Part shown: positions 31,651 to 40,552 of the stretch, in pieces | Layout of the letters: every line of letters begins with the position of its first letter | How positions within the stretch are numbered: position 1 is the first letter of the stretch | Source of the DNA: Flavobacteriales bacterium | GTDB taxonomy: Bacteria > Bacteroidota > Bacteroidia > Flavobacteriales_E > Vicingaceae | Reading direction: 5' to 3' | Assembly: GCA_020635815.1 (NCBI GenBank) | Contig: JACJZB010000005.1 | Coordinates: forward strand, 1 to 64,000 | DNA length: 64,000 bases | Program-made: the position numbers and the translations under genes | Notes under the pieces: generated by a model | What the model saw: the letters and a program-made list of their open reading frames with translations, nothing else | The model's database searches: none | What the model was told of the DNA's origin: nothing

Positions 31651-31918
31651 AATCCCTTCTCTCCCCGCTCGTTGGAGTTTGATCGAAGCAGAAACTTCAA
31701 CGGCAAAAAAGGTTAAAGGAAGGATAATTAATAACAACCGTTTGCAACAGTTATAGCAGAAAAGCTACTTAGAAGTGGTAAGTATTTTTTTGTATTTACA
31801 GCTTTCAGTTAAGGTTTTTTAATGCCGGTTATTGCGAGAATAAAGTCTAAAACTAAAAGCAACGATGGGTTATATTTTGAGAAAAGGGAAAGATAAAATT
31901 TGAATTATATTTTTTGAT
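31651..31918. other. Gene-free spacer with one long hairpin
   Basis: An 11-bp imperfect stem CGTTGGAGTTT / AAACTTCAACG (31670-31702, one G-U pair) is the main structure. The rest (31730-31895) resembles decayed intergenic element sequence beginning AACAACCGTTTGCAACAG, with no ORF or RNA gene that I recognise. Confidence 0.45.
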
Positions 31919-32668
31919 CTAAAATTTTACCAAACTCACTTCTTTTAAATCAAATTCGTTTAGCTTTCCCTCAATTTCTAATTGTAATAAGCCTAAAGAG
32001 CTAACTCCTTTAACTATTCCTTTGTATTGTTTACCCCCAACTTTGTAGTTGAGTTCAGTATTATACCCCAATAAATTAGCAAGATAATCGGTATTTATTT
32101 TTTGGTATTGTAAAGCTCTTAACATTAAATAACGTTTTTCTAAGCAAATTAGTAAATCATTTAAAAGAGCTTCAATATCAAAATTTATGTTCAATTCGTT
32201 TTGCAATGAAGTAGCATTTAAATTTTCACCAAACTCTAATTGATTTACATTCAATCCTATTCCAACAACAGAAACACTTATTTTGTTGGTTTTCAAAGTG
32301 TTTTCAATTAATATACCAGCTACTTTTTTATTATTCACCCAAATATCATTGGGCCATTTTATGTTTACTTCAGTTAAACTCAGGGATGCTAAAAAATCAG
32401 CTATTCCTAACGCCACAACTTTACTTAACATAAATTGCTCGCTAACTGCTAAATTAGGTTTTAATACCAGCGAAAATGTTAAATTTTTATATGGTTCTGT
32501 TATCCAAACATTCCCCCTTTGCCCCTTCCCATTTGTTTGTACTTTAGCCCTAACTACATACCCCTCAATTAAATTGGTATCTATAGCTAATTTTTGAACA
32601 TATAAATTGGTAGATGTGACTTCGTCTAAAACTAATATTTCGTTACCAAAAGATAAACTTCCATTCAT
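31919..32668 (-). CDS. birA: Biotin--[acetyl-CoA-carboxylase] ligase, monofunctional
   Basis: Attaches biotin to the carboxylase carrier protein via biotinyl-AMP. 249 residues from ATG 32668 (MNGSLSFGNEIL); the in-frame ATG at 32689 lies upstream of the -7 box and so would not be transcribed. Motifs: EVTSTN, GKGQRGNVW (biotinyl-AMP loop) and WPNDIWVNNKKVAGILIE. The N-terminal DNA-binding domain of E. coli BirA is missing, so it cannot act as the biotin operon repressor. Divergent from rsfS. Confidence 0.92.
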   Translation of the reverse strand: MNGSLSFGNEILVLDEVTSTNLYVQKLAIDTNLIEGYVVRAKVQTNGKGQRGNVWITEPYKNLTFSLVLKPNLAVSEQFMLSKVVALGIADFLASLSLTEVNIKWPNDIWVNNKKVAGILIENTLKTNKISVSVVGIGLNVNQLEFGENLNATSLQNELNINFDIEALLNDLLICLEKRYLMLRALQYQKINTDYLANLLGYNTELNYKVGGKQYKGIVKGVSSLGLLQLEIEGKLNEFDLKEVSLVKF

Positions 32669-32676
32669 AATAAAGC

Positions 32677-32684
32677 CAAATATA
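32677..32684 (-). promoter_or_regulatory. -7 box of birA that decides the start codon
   Basis: Minus-strand TATATTTG, an exact TAnnTTTG, with a TTTG 24 nt upstream. It ends 8 nt before ATG 32668, giving a very short leader. Confidence 0.5.
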
Positions 32685-32811
32685 TTCAATAGCTAACGTA
32701 AAAAATACCAAAATTGATTTTTAAGTTTAAAAAATGTTAAATGTTTGTAATTTACCTACTCTAACTCGCTTATAATTCGTTATTTTGCGTTTAAATTTTT
32801 TAAAAGCATTA

Positions 32812-33180
32812 ATGAGTAAAAAGAAAGCGTTAGCCACATCAGAAGTTTTAACAGATGTAGCAGTAAAAGGTCTTCAAGACTTGAAGGGAGAGAATATTGT
32901 AAGTATAGATTTAAGAGAAACCAGTAATTCAGTTTGTGATTTTTTTGTGATTTGTACTGGAACATCAAATACTCATGTAAATGCTTTATCAAAAGCAGTG
33001 CAAGAAGAAATAAGAAAAACACTAAATGATAAACCTTGGCATTCTGAAGGATTTGGAAATGCTGAATGGATTCTCTTAGATTATGTAAATGTGGTTATCC
33101 ATATTTTTCAAGAAGAAACTAGAGAATTTTACAACGTAGAAGGCCTATGGGCCGACGCTAAGTTCAAAGAATACAATTAA
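32812..33180 (+). CDS. rsfS: Ribosomal silencing factor
   Basis: RsfS/Iojap protein that binds L14 on the 50S subunit and blocks subunit joining under poor nutrition. 122 residues from ATG 32812 (MSKKKALATSEVL); family motifs ENIVSIDLRE, CDFFVICTGTSNTHVNAL, WILLDYVNVVIHIFQEETREFYNVEGLW. The in-frame ATG nine codons upstream is not supported by family length. First gene of an rsfS-ftsH-cdsA-psd cluster, a common Bacteroidota order. Confidence 0.93.
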   Translation: MSKKKALATSEVLTDVAVKGLQDLKGENIVSIDLRETSNSVCDFFVICTGTSNTHVNALSKAVQEEIRKTLNDKPWHSEGFGNAEWILLDYVNVVIHIFQEETREFYNVEGLWADAKFKEYN

Positions 33181-33215
33181 TCAATTTGGATTAAAATATA
33201 AAATAAAACTACAAA

Positions 33216-35237
33216 ATGGCAGCAAAGAAAAGCCCTAAAAAACCTTTTAATTTTTATTGGATTTATGCAATCGTTGGTGTTGCATTAATCTCACTAAACC
33301 TTTTTAATTGGCAAGGAGGTAATTCAGTAATTACTCCAAGCGAATTCGAATCGATGGTAGTTAATGGTGACGTTAACGAAGTAGTTATTGTAAATCATAA
33401 ATTGGCTAAAGTTTACCTTAATCCTGAAGCATTAGAAAAAGAACCTCATAACAAAAAAATAAAAAAACCATCATTAGGTATGCCCGCTTCTGGCCCTCAA
33501 TATACTTTTGAAATAGGTTCTGGAGATGTCTTTGATGCTGATTTAAAAACCTGGTCGAAAGATTACAATTTAAAATATAAATACACCACTGAGGAAGATT
33601 GGTTTGGCGGAATTTTAAGCTTATTACTACCTATTTTAATTTTTGTAGGAATTTGGTTTTTTATCATGAAACGTATGTCTGGTGGTGCTGGAGGTGGAGG
33701 CGGTCAAATCTTTAACATCGGAAAATCTAAAGCACAACTATTTGATAAAGAGAAAGGTACTAATGTTACTTTTGATGATGTTGCTGGCTTAGAAGGAGCA
33801 AAAGAAGAAGTTCAAGAAATTGTAGATTTCTTAAAAAAACCACAAAAATATACCGATTTAGGAGCTAAAATTCCTAGAGGAGCTTTGCTTGTTGGTCCTC
33901 CGGGTACTGGTAAAACTTTATTGGCAAGAGCTGTTGCTGGTGAAGCTAAAGTTCCTTTTTATTCTCTTTCAGGTTCTGATTTTGTTGAAATGTTTGTAGG
34001 AGTTGGTGCTTCAAGAGTAAGAGATTTATTTAAGCAAGCGAAAGACAAAGCACCATCAATTATTTTTATTGATGAGATTGATGCTATTGGTAGAGCAAGA
34101 GGTAAAGGGATGGCTCAGGGCTCAAATGATGAAAGAGAGAATACTTTAAATCAGTTGTTAACTGAAATGGATGGTTTTGGAACAAATACCGGTGTAATTG
34201 TACTTGCCGCTACCAACAGAGCTGATGTTTTGGATAGAGCTTTAGTTCGTCCTGGTAGGTTTGACAGACAAATACATGTTGACTTACCCGAAGTACATGA
34301 GCGTAAAGAAATTTTTAAAGTGCATTTAAAACCACTTAAAACGGATAATTCTATTGATATAGATTTCTTATCAAAACAAACTCCAGGATTCTCTGGTGCT
34401 GATATTGCTAACATTTGTAATGAAGCAGCTTTAATTGCAGCCAGACATAATAAGAAAAAAGTAAGCAAACAAGACTTTTTAGATGCTGTTGATAGAGTTG
34501 TTGGAGGTTTAGAAAAGAAAAACAAATTGATCTCGGATCATGAAAAGAAAACTATTGCTTTTCATGAAGCTGGTCACGCTGCAGTTAGTTGGCTGGTTAA
34601 ATATGCCAATCCTTTAATTAAAGTAACTATTATACCTAGAGGTAGATCATTAGGTGCTGCTTGGTATTTACCAGAAGAGCGTCAAATTACAACTACAGAA
34701 CAGTTAATTGATGAAATGTGTGCTGCATTGGGAGGTAGAGCTGCAGAAGAGGTAATGTTTGGTAAAATTTCTACTGGTGCGTTGAGCGACTTAGAAAAAG
34801 TAACAAAACAAGCCTATGCCATGGTTAGCATTTATGGACTAAACGATAAAATTGGTAACAGAAGTTATTATGATTCTTCTGGCCAGAGTGACTATTCCTT
34901 CTCTAAACCATATTCAGAAAAAACATCTGAATTAATTGATCAAGAAGTTAGTAACTTAATTGAAACGTCATACAAAAGAACAGTTGAAATCTTGAAAGAA
35001 AATAAAGATAAACTTATCTTATTAGCTGAAAAACTGATAGAAAAAGAAGTTATTTTTAGAGATGATTTAGAAGCTATTTTTGGAAAAAGTTTATTTGAAG
35101 ATGAACTAATCGCTGAGAAAAAAGTTTCTAAAAAATCAGAGATGATTACAGAATCAGAAAAAACTGTAGTTGAAACTTCAACGTCAACAACTGAAGATAA
35201 AAAAGTTGATAATAAAGCTGACGAAAACAAAGCGTAA
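33216..35237 (+). CDS. ftsH: ATP-dependent zinc metalloprotease
   Basis: Membrane-anchored AAA+ protease degrading misfolded and regulatory membrane proteins. 673 residues: TM helix about 14-30, periplasmic domain, second TM about 130-150, glycine-rich linker, AAA+ domain with Walker A GPPGTGKT starting at 227 and Walker B IIFIDEIDAIG, then protease domain with zinc motif HEAGH at 450-454. The C-terminal tail is rich in Lys, Glu and Thr. Overlaps the next gene by one base (TAATG). Confidence 0.97.
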   Translation: MAAKKSPKKPFNFYWIYAIVGVALISLNLFNWQGGNSVITPSEFESMVVNGDVNEVVIVNHKLAKVYLNPEALEKEPHNKKIKKPSLGMPASGPQYTFEIGSGDVFDADLKTWSKDYNLKYKYTTEEDWFGGILSLLLPILIFVGIWFFIMKRMSGGAGGGGGQIFNIGKSKAQLFDKEKGTNVTFDDVAGLEGAKEEVQEIVDFLKKPQKYTDLGAKIPRGALLVGPPGTGKTLLARAVAGEAKVPFYSLSGSDFVEMFVGVGASRVRDLFKQAKDKAPSIIFIDEIDAIGRARGKGMAQGSNDERENTLNQLLTEMDGFGTNTGVIVLAATNRADVLDRALVRPGRFDRQIHVDLPEVHERKEIFKVHLKPLKTDNSIDIDFLSKQTPGFSGADIANICNEAALIAARHNKKKVSKQDFLDAVDRVVGGLEKKNKLISDHEKKTIAFHEAGHAAVSWLVKYANPLIKVTIIPRGRSLGAAWYLPEERQITTTEQLIDEMCAALGGRAAEEVMFGKISTGALSDLEKVTKQAYAMVSIYGLNDKIGNRSYYDSSGQSDYSFSKPYSEKTSELIDQEVSNLIETSYKRTVEILKENKDKLILLAEKLIEKEVIFRDDLEAIFGKSLFEDELIAEKKVSKKSEMITESEKTVVETSTSTTEDKKVDNKADENKA

Positions 35238-35449
35238 TGTCTGAAGGCTGGGTTATTATACATAAATGTAATAATATAAATACTGCGGAGATTATTAAAT
35301 CATTATTAGAAGACCATGAAATTCCTTCTATTTTAGTAAATAAAATGGATTCTATGCACCTCCATTTAATGAATGGAGATATTGAGATACATGTAAAAGA
35401 AAATGATGCAATGAATGCAAAATACATCATTACAAAAAACATTGATTAA
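35237..35449 (+). CDS. DUF2007-type small protein
   Basis: 70 residues resembling the DUF2007 family (putative signal-transducing protein), which often binds ligands through a small alpha/beta fold: WVIIHKCNNINTAEIIKSLL, then DIEIHVKENDAMNAKYII. Couples to ftsH by a TAATG overlap and to cdsA by direct abutment (stop then ATG), so it is co-translated with both. Function unknown. Confidence 0.8.
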   Translation: MSEGWVIIHKCNNINTAEIIKSLLEDHEIPSILVNKMDSMHLHLMNGDIEIHVKENDAMNAKYIITKNID

Positions 35450-36268
35450 ATGCTAACTAGAGCAATAACCGGCACATTTTTCGTACTTACGTTGTTAGCT
35501 GCAATGTATTTTGGGCAGCTAAGTACTTTTGTTTTGTTTTTTGTAATTGTGTTATTAGGTACTAACGAATTTTATACCCTCGTAAAAAAATCGAAAGAAG
35601 TTAAACCCATTACATTTGTAGGGATTTTAATTAGTATTCTATTTTTTAGTATTTATGCACTTGTTGCTAAAAACCAAATTGAATTAAAATATTTTACAAT
35701 TCCTCTAGTCCTATCTTTTTTAGTGTTTTTAATTGAGTTATATAGAAAAAATAACCTCCCATTTGTAAATATAGCCTACACCCTTTTAGCAAGTATCTAT
35801 GTAGCGTTACCTTTTAGTTTATTGTATCATTTGGGCTATTACCAAGACAATCAATTTCAACCAGAATTTAGCCATCATATTTTGTGGGGATTCTTTTTTA
35901 TTTTATGGGCAAACGATACTGGTGCTTATCTTTCTGGAAGATTTTTTGGAAAACATAAATTGTTTGAACGTATCTCACCAAAAAAAACTTGGGAAGGAAG
36001 TATAGGTGGTGGAATACTTGGTATTGTTGTAGCTTACGTTAGTTCCATCTATTTTGCTGAACTCAATGTAATTGAATGGATTGTTATTGCTATTATCACT
36101 GTAATTTTTGGTGGTTTAGGCGATTTAGTTGAGTCTATGTTAAAAAGAAGTTTAAATATTAAAGACTCAGGAAACATACTTCCAGGCCATGGTGGTATTT
36201 TAGACCGCTTTGATGGATTGTTTCTGTCTGTTCCTTTTATTTATTGCTATTTAGTAATGATAAGTTAA
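35450..36268 (+). CDS. cdsA: Phosphatidate cytidylyltransferase
   Basis: Makes CDP-diacylglycerol from phosphatidic acid and CTP, the branch point of phospholipid synthesis. 272 residues, about seven to eight membrane helices. Signatures: SPKKTWEGSIGG and GDLVESMLKRSLNIKDSG followed by LPGHGGILDRFDGL, the CdsA signature with its catalytic acidic residues. ATG directly follows the stop of the upstream gene. Confidence 0.95.
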   Translation: MLTRAITGTFFVLTLLAAMYFGQLSTFVLFFVIVLLGTNEFYTLVKKSKEVKPITFVGILISILFFSIYALVAKNQIELKYFTIPLVLSFLVFLIELYRKNNLPFVNIAYTLLASIYVALPFSLLYHLGYYQDNQFQPEFSHHILWGFFFILWANDTGAYLSGRFFGKHKLFERISPKKTWEGSIGGGILGIVVAYVSSIYFAELNVIEWIVIAIITVIFGGLGDLVESMLKRSLNIKDSGNILPGHGGILDRFDGLFLSVPFIYCYLVMIS

Positions 36269-36273
36269 TTTAT

Positions 36274-36281
36274 TATTTTTG
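36274..36281 (+). promoter_or_regulatory. -7 box upstream of psd
   Basis: TATTTTTG, exact TAnnTTTG, 21 nt before the psd ATG; suggests a secondary promoter in the cluster. No -33 element is evident. Confidence 0.35.
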
Positions 36282-36302
36282 TCCGTTTTTAATATTTACT
36301 AA

Positions 36303-36959
36303 ATGAAATTTCACAAAGAAGGCTACCCTTCATTATTAATTACTTTAATATTCATTGCAGTATTAAATGGTCTAGTTTATTTCTTTTTAAACGACTATAT
36401 CATTATAAAAATATTAGCTTATGCTATTTCAGCTTTTTTACTCATTGTAATCTTACAATTTTTTAGAAGTCCAAGTAGAAATTTTGTTCAACGTGATGGA
36501 CATATTATCTCTCCTGCCGATGGAAAGGTTGTTGTAATTGAAGAAGTTGAAGAGACAGAATATTTTAAAGCTAAACGTTTACAAGTTTCTGTTTTTATGT
36601 CGCCAATTAACGTTCATATTAACCGCTACCCTATTGCTGGAAAATTAAAATATTTTAAATATCATCCTGGTTTATTTTTAGTTGCATGGCATCCTAAATC
36701 GTCAACCGACAATGAACGAACTACAGCTGTAGTAGAAGATGATAAAGGAAGATCTGTATTATTTAGACAGGTTGCAGGAGCTTTAGCAAGAAGAATTGTA
36801 TTCTTTGATAAAGAAGGTAATGATTGTGTGCAAACAGAAGAGTGTGGTTTTATAAAATTTGGTTCTAGAGTAGATTTATATTTACCTCTTGATGCTAAGT
36901 TAAATGTAAAACTTAACGAGGTAGTAAAAGGCGGAATTACCACTTTAGCTGAATTCTAA
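36303..36959 (+). CDS. psd: Phosphatidylserine decarboxylase, short form
   Basis: Pyruvoyl enzyme converting phosphatidylserine to phosphatidylethanolamine. 218 residues: two N-terminal hydrophobic segments (about 12-52), SPADGKVVVIEEVEE, FMSPINVHINRYPI, HPGLFLVAWHPKS and the self-cleavage site FGSRVDLYLP, where Ser becomes the pyruvoyl group. This is the short bacterial form, common in Bacteroidota. Follows cdsA; phosphatidylserine synthase is not in the window. Confidence 0.93.
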   Translation: MKFHKEGYPSLLITLIFIAVLNGLVYFFLNDYIIIKILAYAISAFLLIVILQFFRSPSRNFVQRDGHIISPADGKVVVIEEVEETEYFKAKRLQVSVFMSPINVHINRYPIAGKLKYFKYHPGLFLVAWHPKSSTDNERTTAVVEDDKGRSVLFRQVAGALARRIVFFDKEGNDCVQTEECGFIKFGSRVDLYLPLDAKLNVKLNEVVKGGITTLAEF

Positions 36960-37052
36960 ACATCAAAAAAAATGTTAAATTTCGTTAATCGAAAAGGAGA
37001 CAAAACAAAAATGCTTATTTTTAACCTTATTAGAAACTAAACTTCAATTACA

Positions 37053-37286
37053 ATGAAAAAATTATTATTATCAATCGCATTATTTAGCTTTGTTGGTTTA
37101 ACTACAATTTCTGCATCTCCTTGTGATGGGGACAAGAAATGTGATAAAAAAGAATGTACACACAAGAAATCAAAAAAAGAATGTAAAGCTTCAGCAAAAA
37201 AATCTTGTTGTGCTTCTAAAGCTTCAGCAAAAAAGTCTTGTAGTGCTTCTAAAGCTAAATCTACTGAAACAAAAACTGCAGAATAA
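37053..37286 (+). CDS. Small secreted Lys/Cys/Ala-rich repeat protein
   Basis: 77 residues: signal peptide (about 1-21, ending ISAS), then a very basic low-complexity region with eight cysteines and an internal repeat (KASAKKSCCASKASAKKSC-type units). No known domain. The spaced cysteines and lysines could bind metal or nucleic acid, or the protein could be cross-linked in the envelope; all inference. It has its own strong terminator. Confidence 0.65.
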   Translation: MKKLLLSIALFSFVGLTTISASPCDGDKKCDKKECTHKKSKKECKASAKKSCCASKASAKKSCSASKAKSTETKTAE

Positions 37287-37307
37287 TTATTCTGTTTGTA
37301 TAAAAAC

Positions 37308-37345
37308 AAAAGAGGCGAACCAATGGTTCGCCTCTTTTGTTTTTT
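37308..37345 (+). terminator. Strong intrinsic terminator between convergent genes
   Basis: 14-bp perfect stem AAAAGAGGCGAACC / GGTTCGCCTCTTTT with a 3-nt loop, then G and a T6 tract. The A-rich 5' side lets it also work leftward for the HAD gene, whose stop codon it touches. Confidence 0.9.
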
Positions 37346-38039
37346 ATAAAATCTCAAACAACTCGCTCAAGCAATTAATTTCTCTATCTATTTTATAATT
37401 GTGTTCTTCTTTATAAAAATTAAAATAGATGCTATCCATTTTTACACGTTGTGCTCCGCAGATATCAGCATAATAATCATCACCTATCATCAGCGAATTT
37501 TTAAATGTTGCTCCAGCTCCCTTAATAGCTTGCTTAAAAATTAAAGGATGTGGTTTCTTTACACCTACTTTTTCTGAAAAAATAACTTGATTAAAATAAT
37601 GAGCTATTTTAGAATTGTTCAACTTTATCAATTGAATTTCTTCAAAACCATTTGTTATTATATGCATTTGATATTTCCCGTTCAAATGTTCTAAAACATC
37701 CACCGCAAAAGGTAAAAGAATTGTTTGAAGTGGAGAATGATTAACATAATAATCACCTATTTTATCAGCTAACAATTCGTTGTTGCAATTAAATTTTAAT
37801 AATGTTTGATGGAATCGCTCTGAACGTAATTGTTCTTTAGCAATTTTTCCATTTCTATATAGTGTCCAGAGTTCTTCATTGATTATTTCATAAGTTGAAA
37901 TAAAATCTGATGTCACCTCTATATTCTCATTTAAATCAAATTCATCATAAATATCACTCAGTACTTTTCGTGAGTTCTCATCAAAATGCCAAAGTGTTCG
38001 ATCTAAATCAAAAAATATATGTTCGTATTTTCTTTCCAT
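37344..38039 (-). CDS. YjjG-like HAD-family nucleotidase
   Basis: HAD-superfamily phosphatase of 231 residues (from the second Met, MERKYEHIFFDLDRTLW; an ATG two codons upstream is also possible). The DxDxT motif (FFDLDRTLW), the motif II Thr in IITNGFEE, Lys in EKVGVKKP and acidic motif IGDDYYADICGA are all present. Its nearest functional relative by pattern is YjjG, which dephosphorylates non-canonical pyrimidine nucleotides; substrate not certain. Lies 44 nt after lipA on the same strand. Confidence 0.85.
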   Translation of the reverse strand: MERKYEHIFFDLDRTLWHFDENSRKVLSDIYDEFDLNENIEVTSDFISTYEIINEELWTLYRNGKIAKEQLRSERFHQTLLKFNCNNELLADKIGDYYVNHSPLQTILLPFAVDVLEHLNGKYQMHIITNGFEEIQLIKLNNSKIAHYFNQVIFSEKVGVKKPHPLIFKQAIKGAGATFKNSLMIGDDYYADICGAQRVKMDSIYFNFYKEEHNYKIDREINCLSELFEIL

Positions 38040-38082
38040 TAGCAATAAAAAAGCTCCTTTATTCGGAGCTTAATTTTTAAAT

Positions 38083-38970
38083 CTACATATCAAACATGTG
38101 TTTCTCTGCATGATAAGAAGAACGAACTAATGGCCCGCTTTCTACATATCTTAACCCCATTTCTAAACCTATCTCTTTGTATTTCGCAAATTGGGCTGGA
38201 GTAACAAATTCTTGAACAGCAAGGTGCTTTGGTGTTGGTTGTAAATATTGACCTAAGGTTAAAATATCACAACCAGCATTGGTTAGGTCTTGCATCGATT
38301 CAATTACCTCTTCTTCGGTTTCTCCCAAACCAAGCATAATACCTGATTTAGTTCGCATCCCTCCATCTTTTAATCTTTTTATAACCTCAAGACTTCTATC
38401 ATATTTTGCTTGTATTCTTACTCCCTTAGTTAATCTACGAATAGTCTCAAGATTATGTGAAACAATATCTGGGGCAACATCAATAATTCGTTGTAAGTTG
38501 TTCCAATCTCCTTTAAAATCAGGCACTAATGTTTCCATTGTTGTACCCGGAGAAACTTCTCTTACTTTATTAACTGTTTCAGCCCAAATGATAGAACCTC
38601 CATCTTTTAAATCATCTCTATCAACAGAGGTAATTACACAATGTTTTACCTTCATTAGTTTAACAGAATTTGCAACTCTATTTGGTTCTTCCAAATCAAC
38701 AGGTAAAGGACGCCCTGTTTTTACCGCACAAAACCCACAAGAACGTGTGCAAATATTACCTAAAATCATAAATGTAGCTGTACCTGCTCCCCAACACTCT
38801 CCCATATTAGGACAATTGCCACTCTCACAAATTGTATGTAGCTTGTGCTCAGAAACAATGTTTCTTACCTTCTTATATTCTTCGCCTGTTGGTAATTTTA
38901 CTTTTAACCAACTTGGTTTGTTCTTCATCTTATTTTCTGATGAAGGTCTATTAATTGCTTTGTTTTCCAA
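38083..38970 (-). CDS. lipA: Lipoyl synthase
   Basis: Radical-SAM enzyme that inserts two sulfurs into octanoyl carrier domains. 295 residues with both clusters: auxiliary CESGNCPNMGEC and radical-SAM CTRSCGFCAV (CxxxCxxC), then GSIIWAETVNKVRE, SHNLETI, MLGLGETEEEV and the C-terminal SSYHAEKH. Starts 2 nt after the preceding outer-membrane-type gene, so both are one operon. lipB is not in view. Confidence 0.97.
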   Translation of the reverse strand: MENKAINRPSSENKMKNKPSWLKVKLPTGEEYKKVRNIVSEHKLHTICESGNCPNMGECWGAGTATFMILGNICTRSCGFCAVKTGRPLPVDLEEPNRVANSVKLMKVKHCVITSVDRDDLKDGGSIIWAETVNKVREVSPGTTMETLVPDFKGDWNNLQRIIDVAPDIVSHNLETIRRLTKGVRIQAKYDRSLEVIKRLKDGGMRTKSGIMLGLGETEEEVIESMQDLTNAGCDILTLGQYLQPTPKHLAVQEFVTPAQFAKYKEIGLEMGLRYVESGPLVRSSYHAEKHMFDM

Positions 38971-38972
38971 TG

Positions 38973-39722
38973 TTACTCTGTTTTTTTACCCCCAAAATTA
39001 AGGGCTACATAAAAATTAACTAAAAATTGTTGATTAGGTGTGTCATCTCCCATAATCGGCACTTTTTGTAAAAAAGCGTCTAATGTCATTCCTACTTCAA
39101 GTGCATTAATATTCTCTGGCTGGCGTGAAGATTCAAAATTTAATCCTGCTTTAATTAATACACCGGGATAAAATCTACCATTTAAAAACCCTCTAAAAAA
39201 AGAAGCTTTTCCAACTATATCTCCTCTATCATGCACTTCAGGGTTATATCGTTGAACTTCAGTAATAGGAAAATTATCATCATCTTGAGTGATTACCTCT
39301 AAATAAACCGGTTTTGCATAGGCAAAGGTTATTCCCCAATTTAATACATAAGAAATAGCAACTCCTCTTACGCTCTGCTTGCTTATAAATGTGTTATTAT
39401 TACCAATACTTGTTCTTAGTGCTAATAAGTAATTTTGTTTGCCGTAAAAATAACCACTCGAGCCATTTAAAACTGAGCTAAAAGTTTTAATTTCTTTTGG
39501 GTGTTTAAATGTTGTAAATTCTAATTCATAAATACGGCGACTAAATCCAGAAGTATATCTACCATGGCGGTAAGTTATTCCCCATCCCGAGGTATGTATC
39601 ATACCTCCATAAGTGTTTTCTTTTTTATAAATGGTTCTCGCTTCTTCAAATACAGTTTGTTGTGCACTTGCGGTAAGTGTAAACAAAATCAAACTTAGTA
39701 TTATCGCTATTCTAAACATCAA
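38973..39722 (-). CDS. Conserved outer-membrane-type protein upstream of lipA
   Basis: 249 residues with a signal peptide (about 1-20, ending ASAQ) and alternating aromatic/polar strands throughout, with the C-terminus LVNFYVALNFGGKK, which look like an outer-membrane beta-barrel. I know this only as a conserved Bacteroidota hypothetical found beside lipA; no function is established. An exact -7 box ends 4 nt before its ATG. Confidence 0.75.
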   Translation of the reverse strand: MMFRIAIILSLILFTLTASAQQTVFEEARTIYKKENTYGGMIHTSGWGITYRHGRYTSGFSRRIYELEFTTFKHPKEIKTFSSVLNGSSGYFYGKQNYLLALRTSIGNNNTFISKQSVRGVAISYVLNWGITFAYAKPVYLEVITQDDDNFPITEVQRYNPEVHDRGDIVGKASFFRGFLNGRFYPGVLIKAGLNFESSRQPENINALEVGMTLDAFLQKVPIMGDDTPNQQFLVNFYVALNFGGKKTE

Positions 39723-39726
39723 GAAG

Positions 39727-39734
39727 CAAATTTA
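39727..39734 (-). promoter_or_regulatory. -7 box of the barrel-lipA operon
   Basis: Minus-strand TAAATTTG, exact TAnnTTTG, only 4 nt from the ATG, implying a leaderless or near-leaderless transcript. Confidence 0.4.
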
Positions 39735-39758
39735 AACATAAATAATATGTAAACCTTA

Positions 39759-39791
39759 TTTGTAGATATGATATAAAAGCAATTACATTTG
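39759..39791 (+). promoter_or_regulatory. Complete Bacteroidota promoter of the OsmC gene
   Basis: TTTG at 39759-39762, 21-nt spacer, TACATTTG at 39784-39791: both the -33 and -7 consensus elements at a normal distance, ending 16 nt before the ATG. The best promoter match in the window. Confidence 0.7.
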
Positions 39792-39807
39792 AGGAAAATT
39801 ATAAAAA

Positions 39808-40215
39808 ATGATAACATCAAAAATTAAATACTTAGGAAATCTAAGAACTGAAGCTACTCATGTAAAAAGTAACTCAAAAATTATTACTGATGCACCTACC
39901 GACAATGAAGGGAAAGGAGAAGCATTTTCTCCTACAGACACTGTTGCAACAGGGTTGGCTAGTTGCATGATTACTATTATGGGGATTCAAGCCAATACAA
40001 GTAACATTAATTTAAATTTTTTAGAAGCAGATATCACCAAGGTAATGTCGTCTAACCCAAGAAAAATTAGTGAAGTAATTGTTGCTTTTAATTTCGGTGA
40101 TACAATTTATTCTGAAAAAGAAAAAACAATATTGAAGAATGCAGCTAGAACGTGTCCGGTAGCTTTAAGTTTAAACCCAGACATAAAACAAACTGTTTCA
40201 TTTAAGTTTAAATAA
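39808..40215 (+). CDS. OsmC/Ohr-family peroxidase-like protein
   Basis: 135 residues of the OsmC fold, which reduces organic hydroperoxides using two cysteines. Both are visible: GLASCMITIMG and ARTCPVALSL. The substrate preference (OsmC, Ohr or YhfA type) cannot be told; the sequence is closest to the YhfA/OsmC-like group. Convergent overlap of 8 bp with the YtxJ gene, another thiol-redox protein. Confidence 0.9.
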   Translation: MITSKIKYLGNLRTEATHVKSNSKIITDAPTDNEGKGEAFSPTDTVATGLASCMITIMGIQANTSNINLNFLEADITKVMSSNPRKISEVIVAFNFGDTIYSEKEKTILKNAARTCPVALSLNPDIKQTVSFKFK

Positions 40216-40546
40216 CTTTTTCGAGTTCTTTTACTGAAATGCTAATGTGAGAAGCATGATAAATACATTTCCCATTTTTAATTACCAATAATTGTGGCGA
40301 TTGATGGTTAATGTTAAATTCTGATGCAATTTGGTTAGAAACTTCTCTAAACGCAATCAAATCTAAATAATAGATAGGAAGTTCATCTCCATATTTCCAC
40401 GTTAATTCTAGTCTAGATTTTGCCGCAGAACTTACAGGACAATGCGTGCTATGTTTAAATATAGCAATTGCTTTATTTTTAGGAAGATTAGAATTTGAAA
40501 TAATTTTGTTTAGCGTAGCTAAAGATTCTAGTTTTAACCAATTCAT
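40208..40546 (-). CDS. ytxJ: YtxJ-type bacillithiol-system redox protein
   Basis: 112-residue thioredoxin-fold protein with the monothiol motif KHSTHCPVS in place of CxxC, diagnostic of the YtxJ family (DUF2847) linked to bacillithiol-dependent protein de-thiolation. QSPQLLVIKNGKCIYHASH is the conserved C-terminal half. It suggests that this organism makes bacillithiol. A tiny lipoprotein gene lies 6 nt upstream, probably in the same transcript. Confidence 0.88.
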   Translation of the reverse strand: MNWLKLESLATLNKIISNSNLPKNKAIAIFKHSTHCPVSSAAKSRLELTWKYGDELPIYYLDLIAFREVSNQIASEFNINHQSPQLLVIKNGKCIYHASHISISVKELEKVI

Positions 40547-40552
40547 GGTTAA

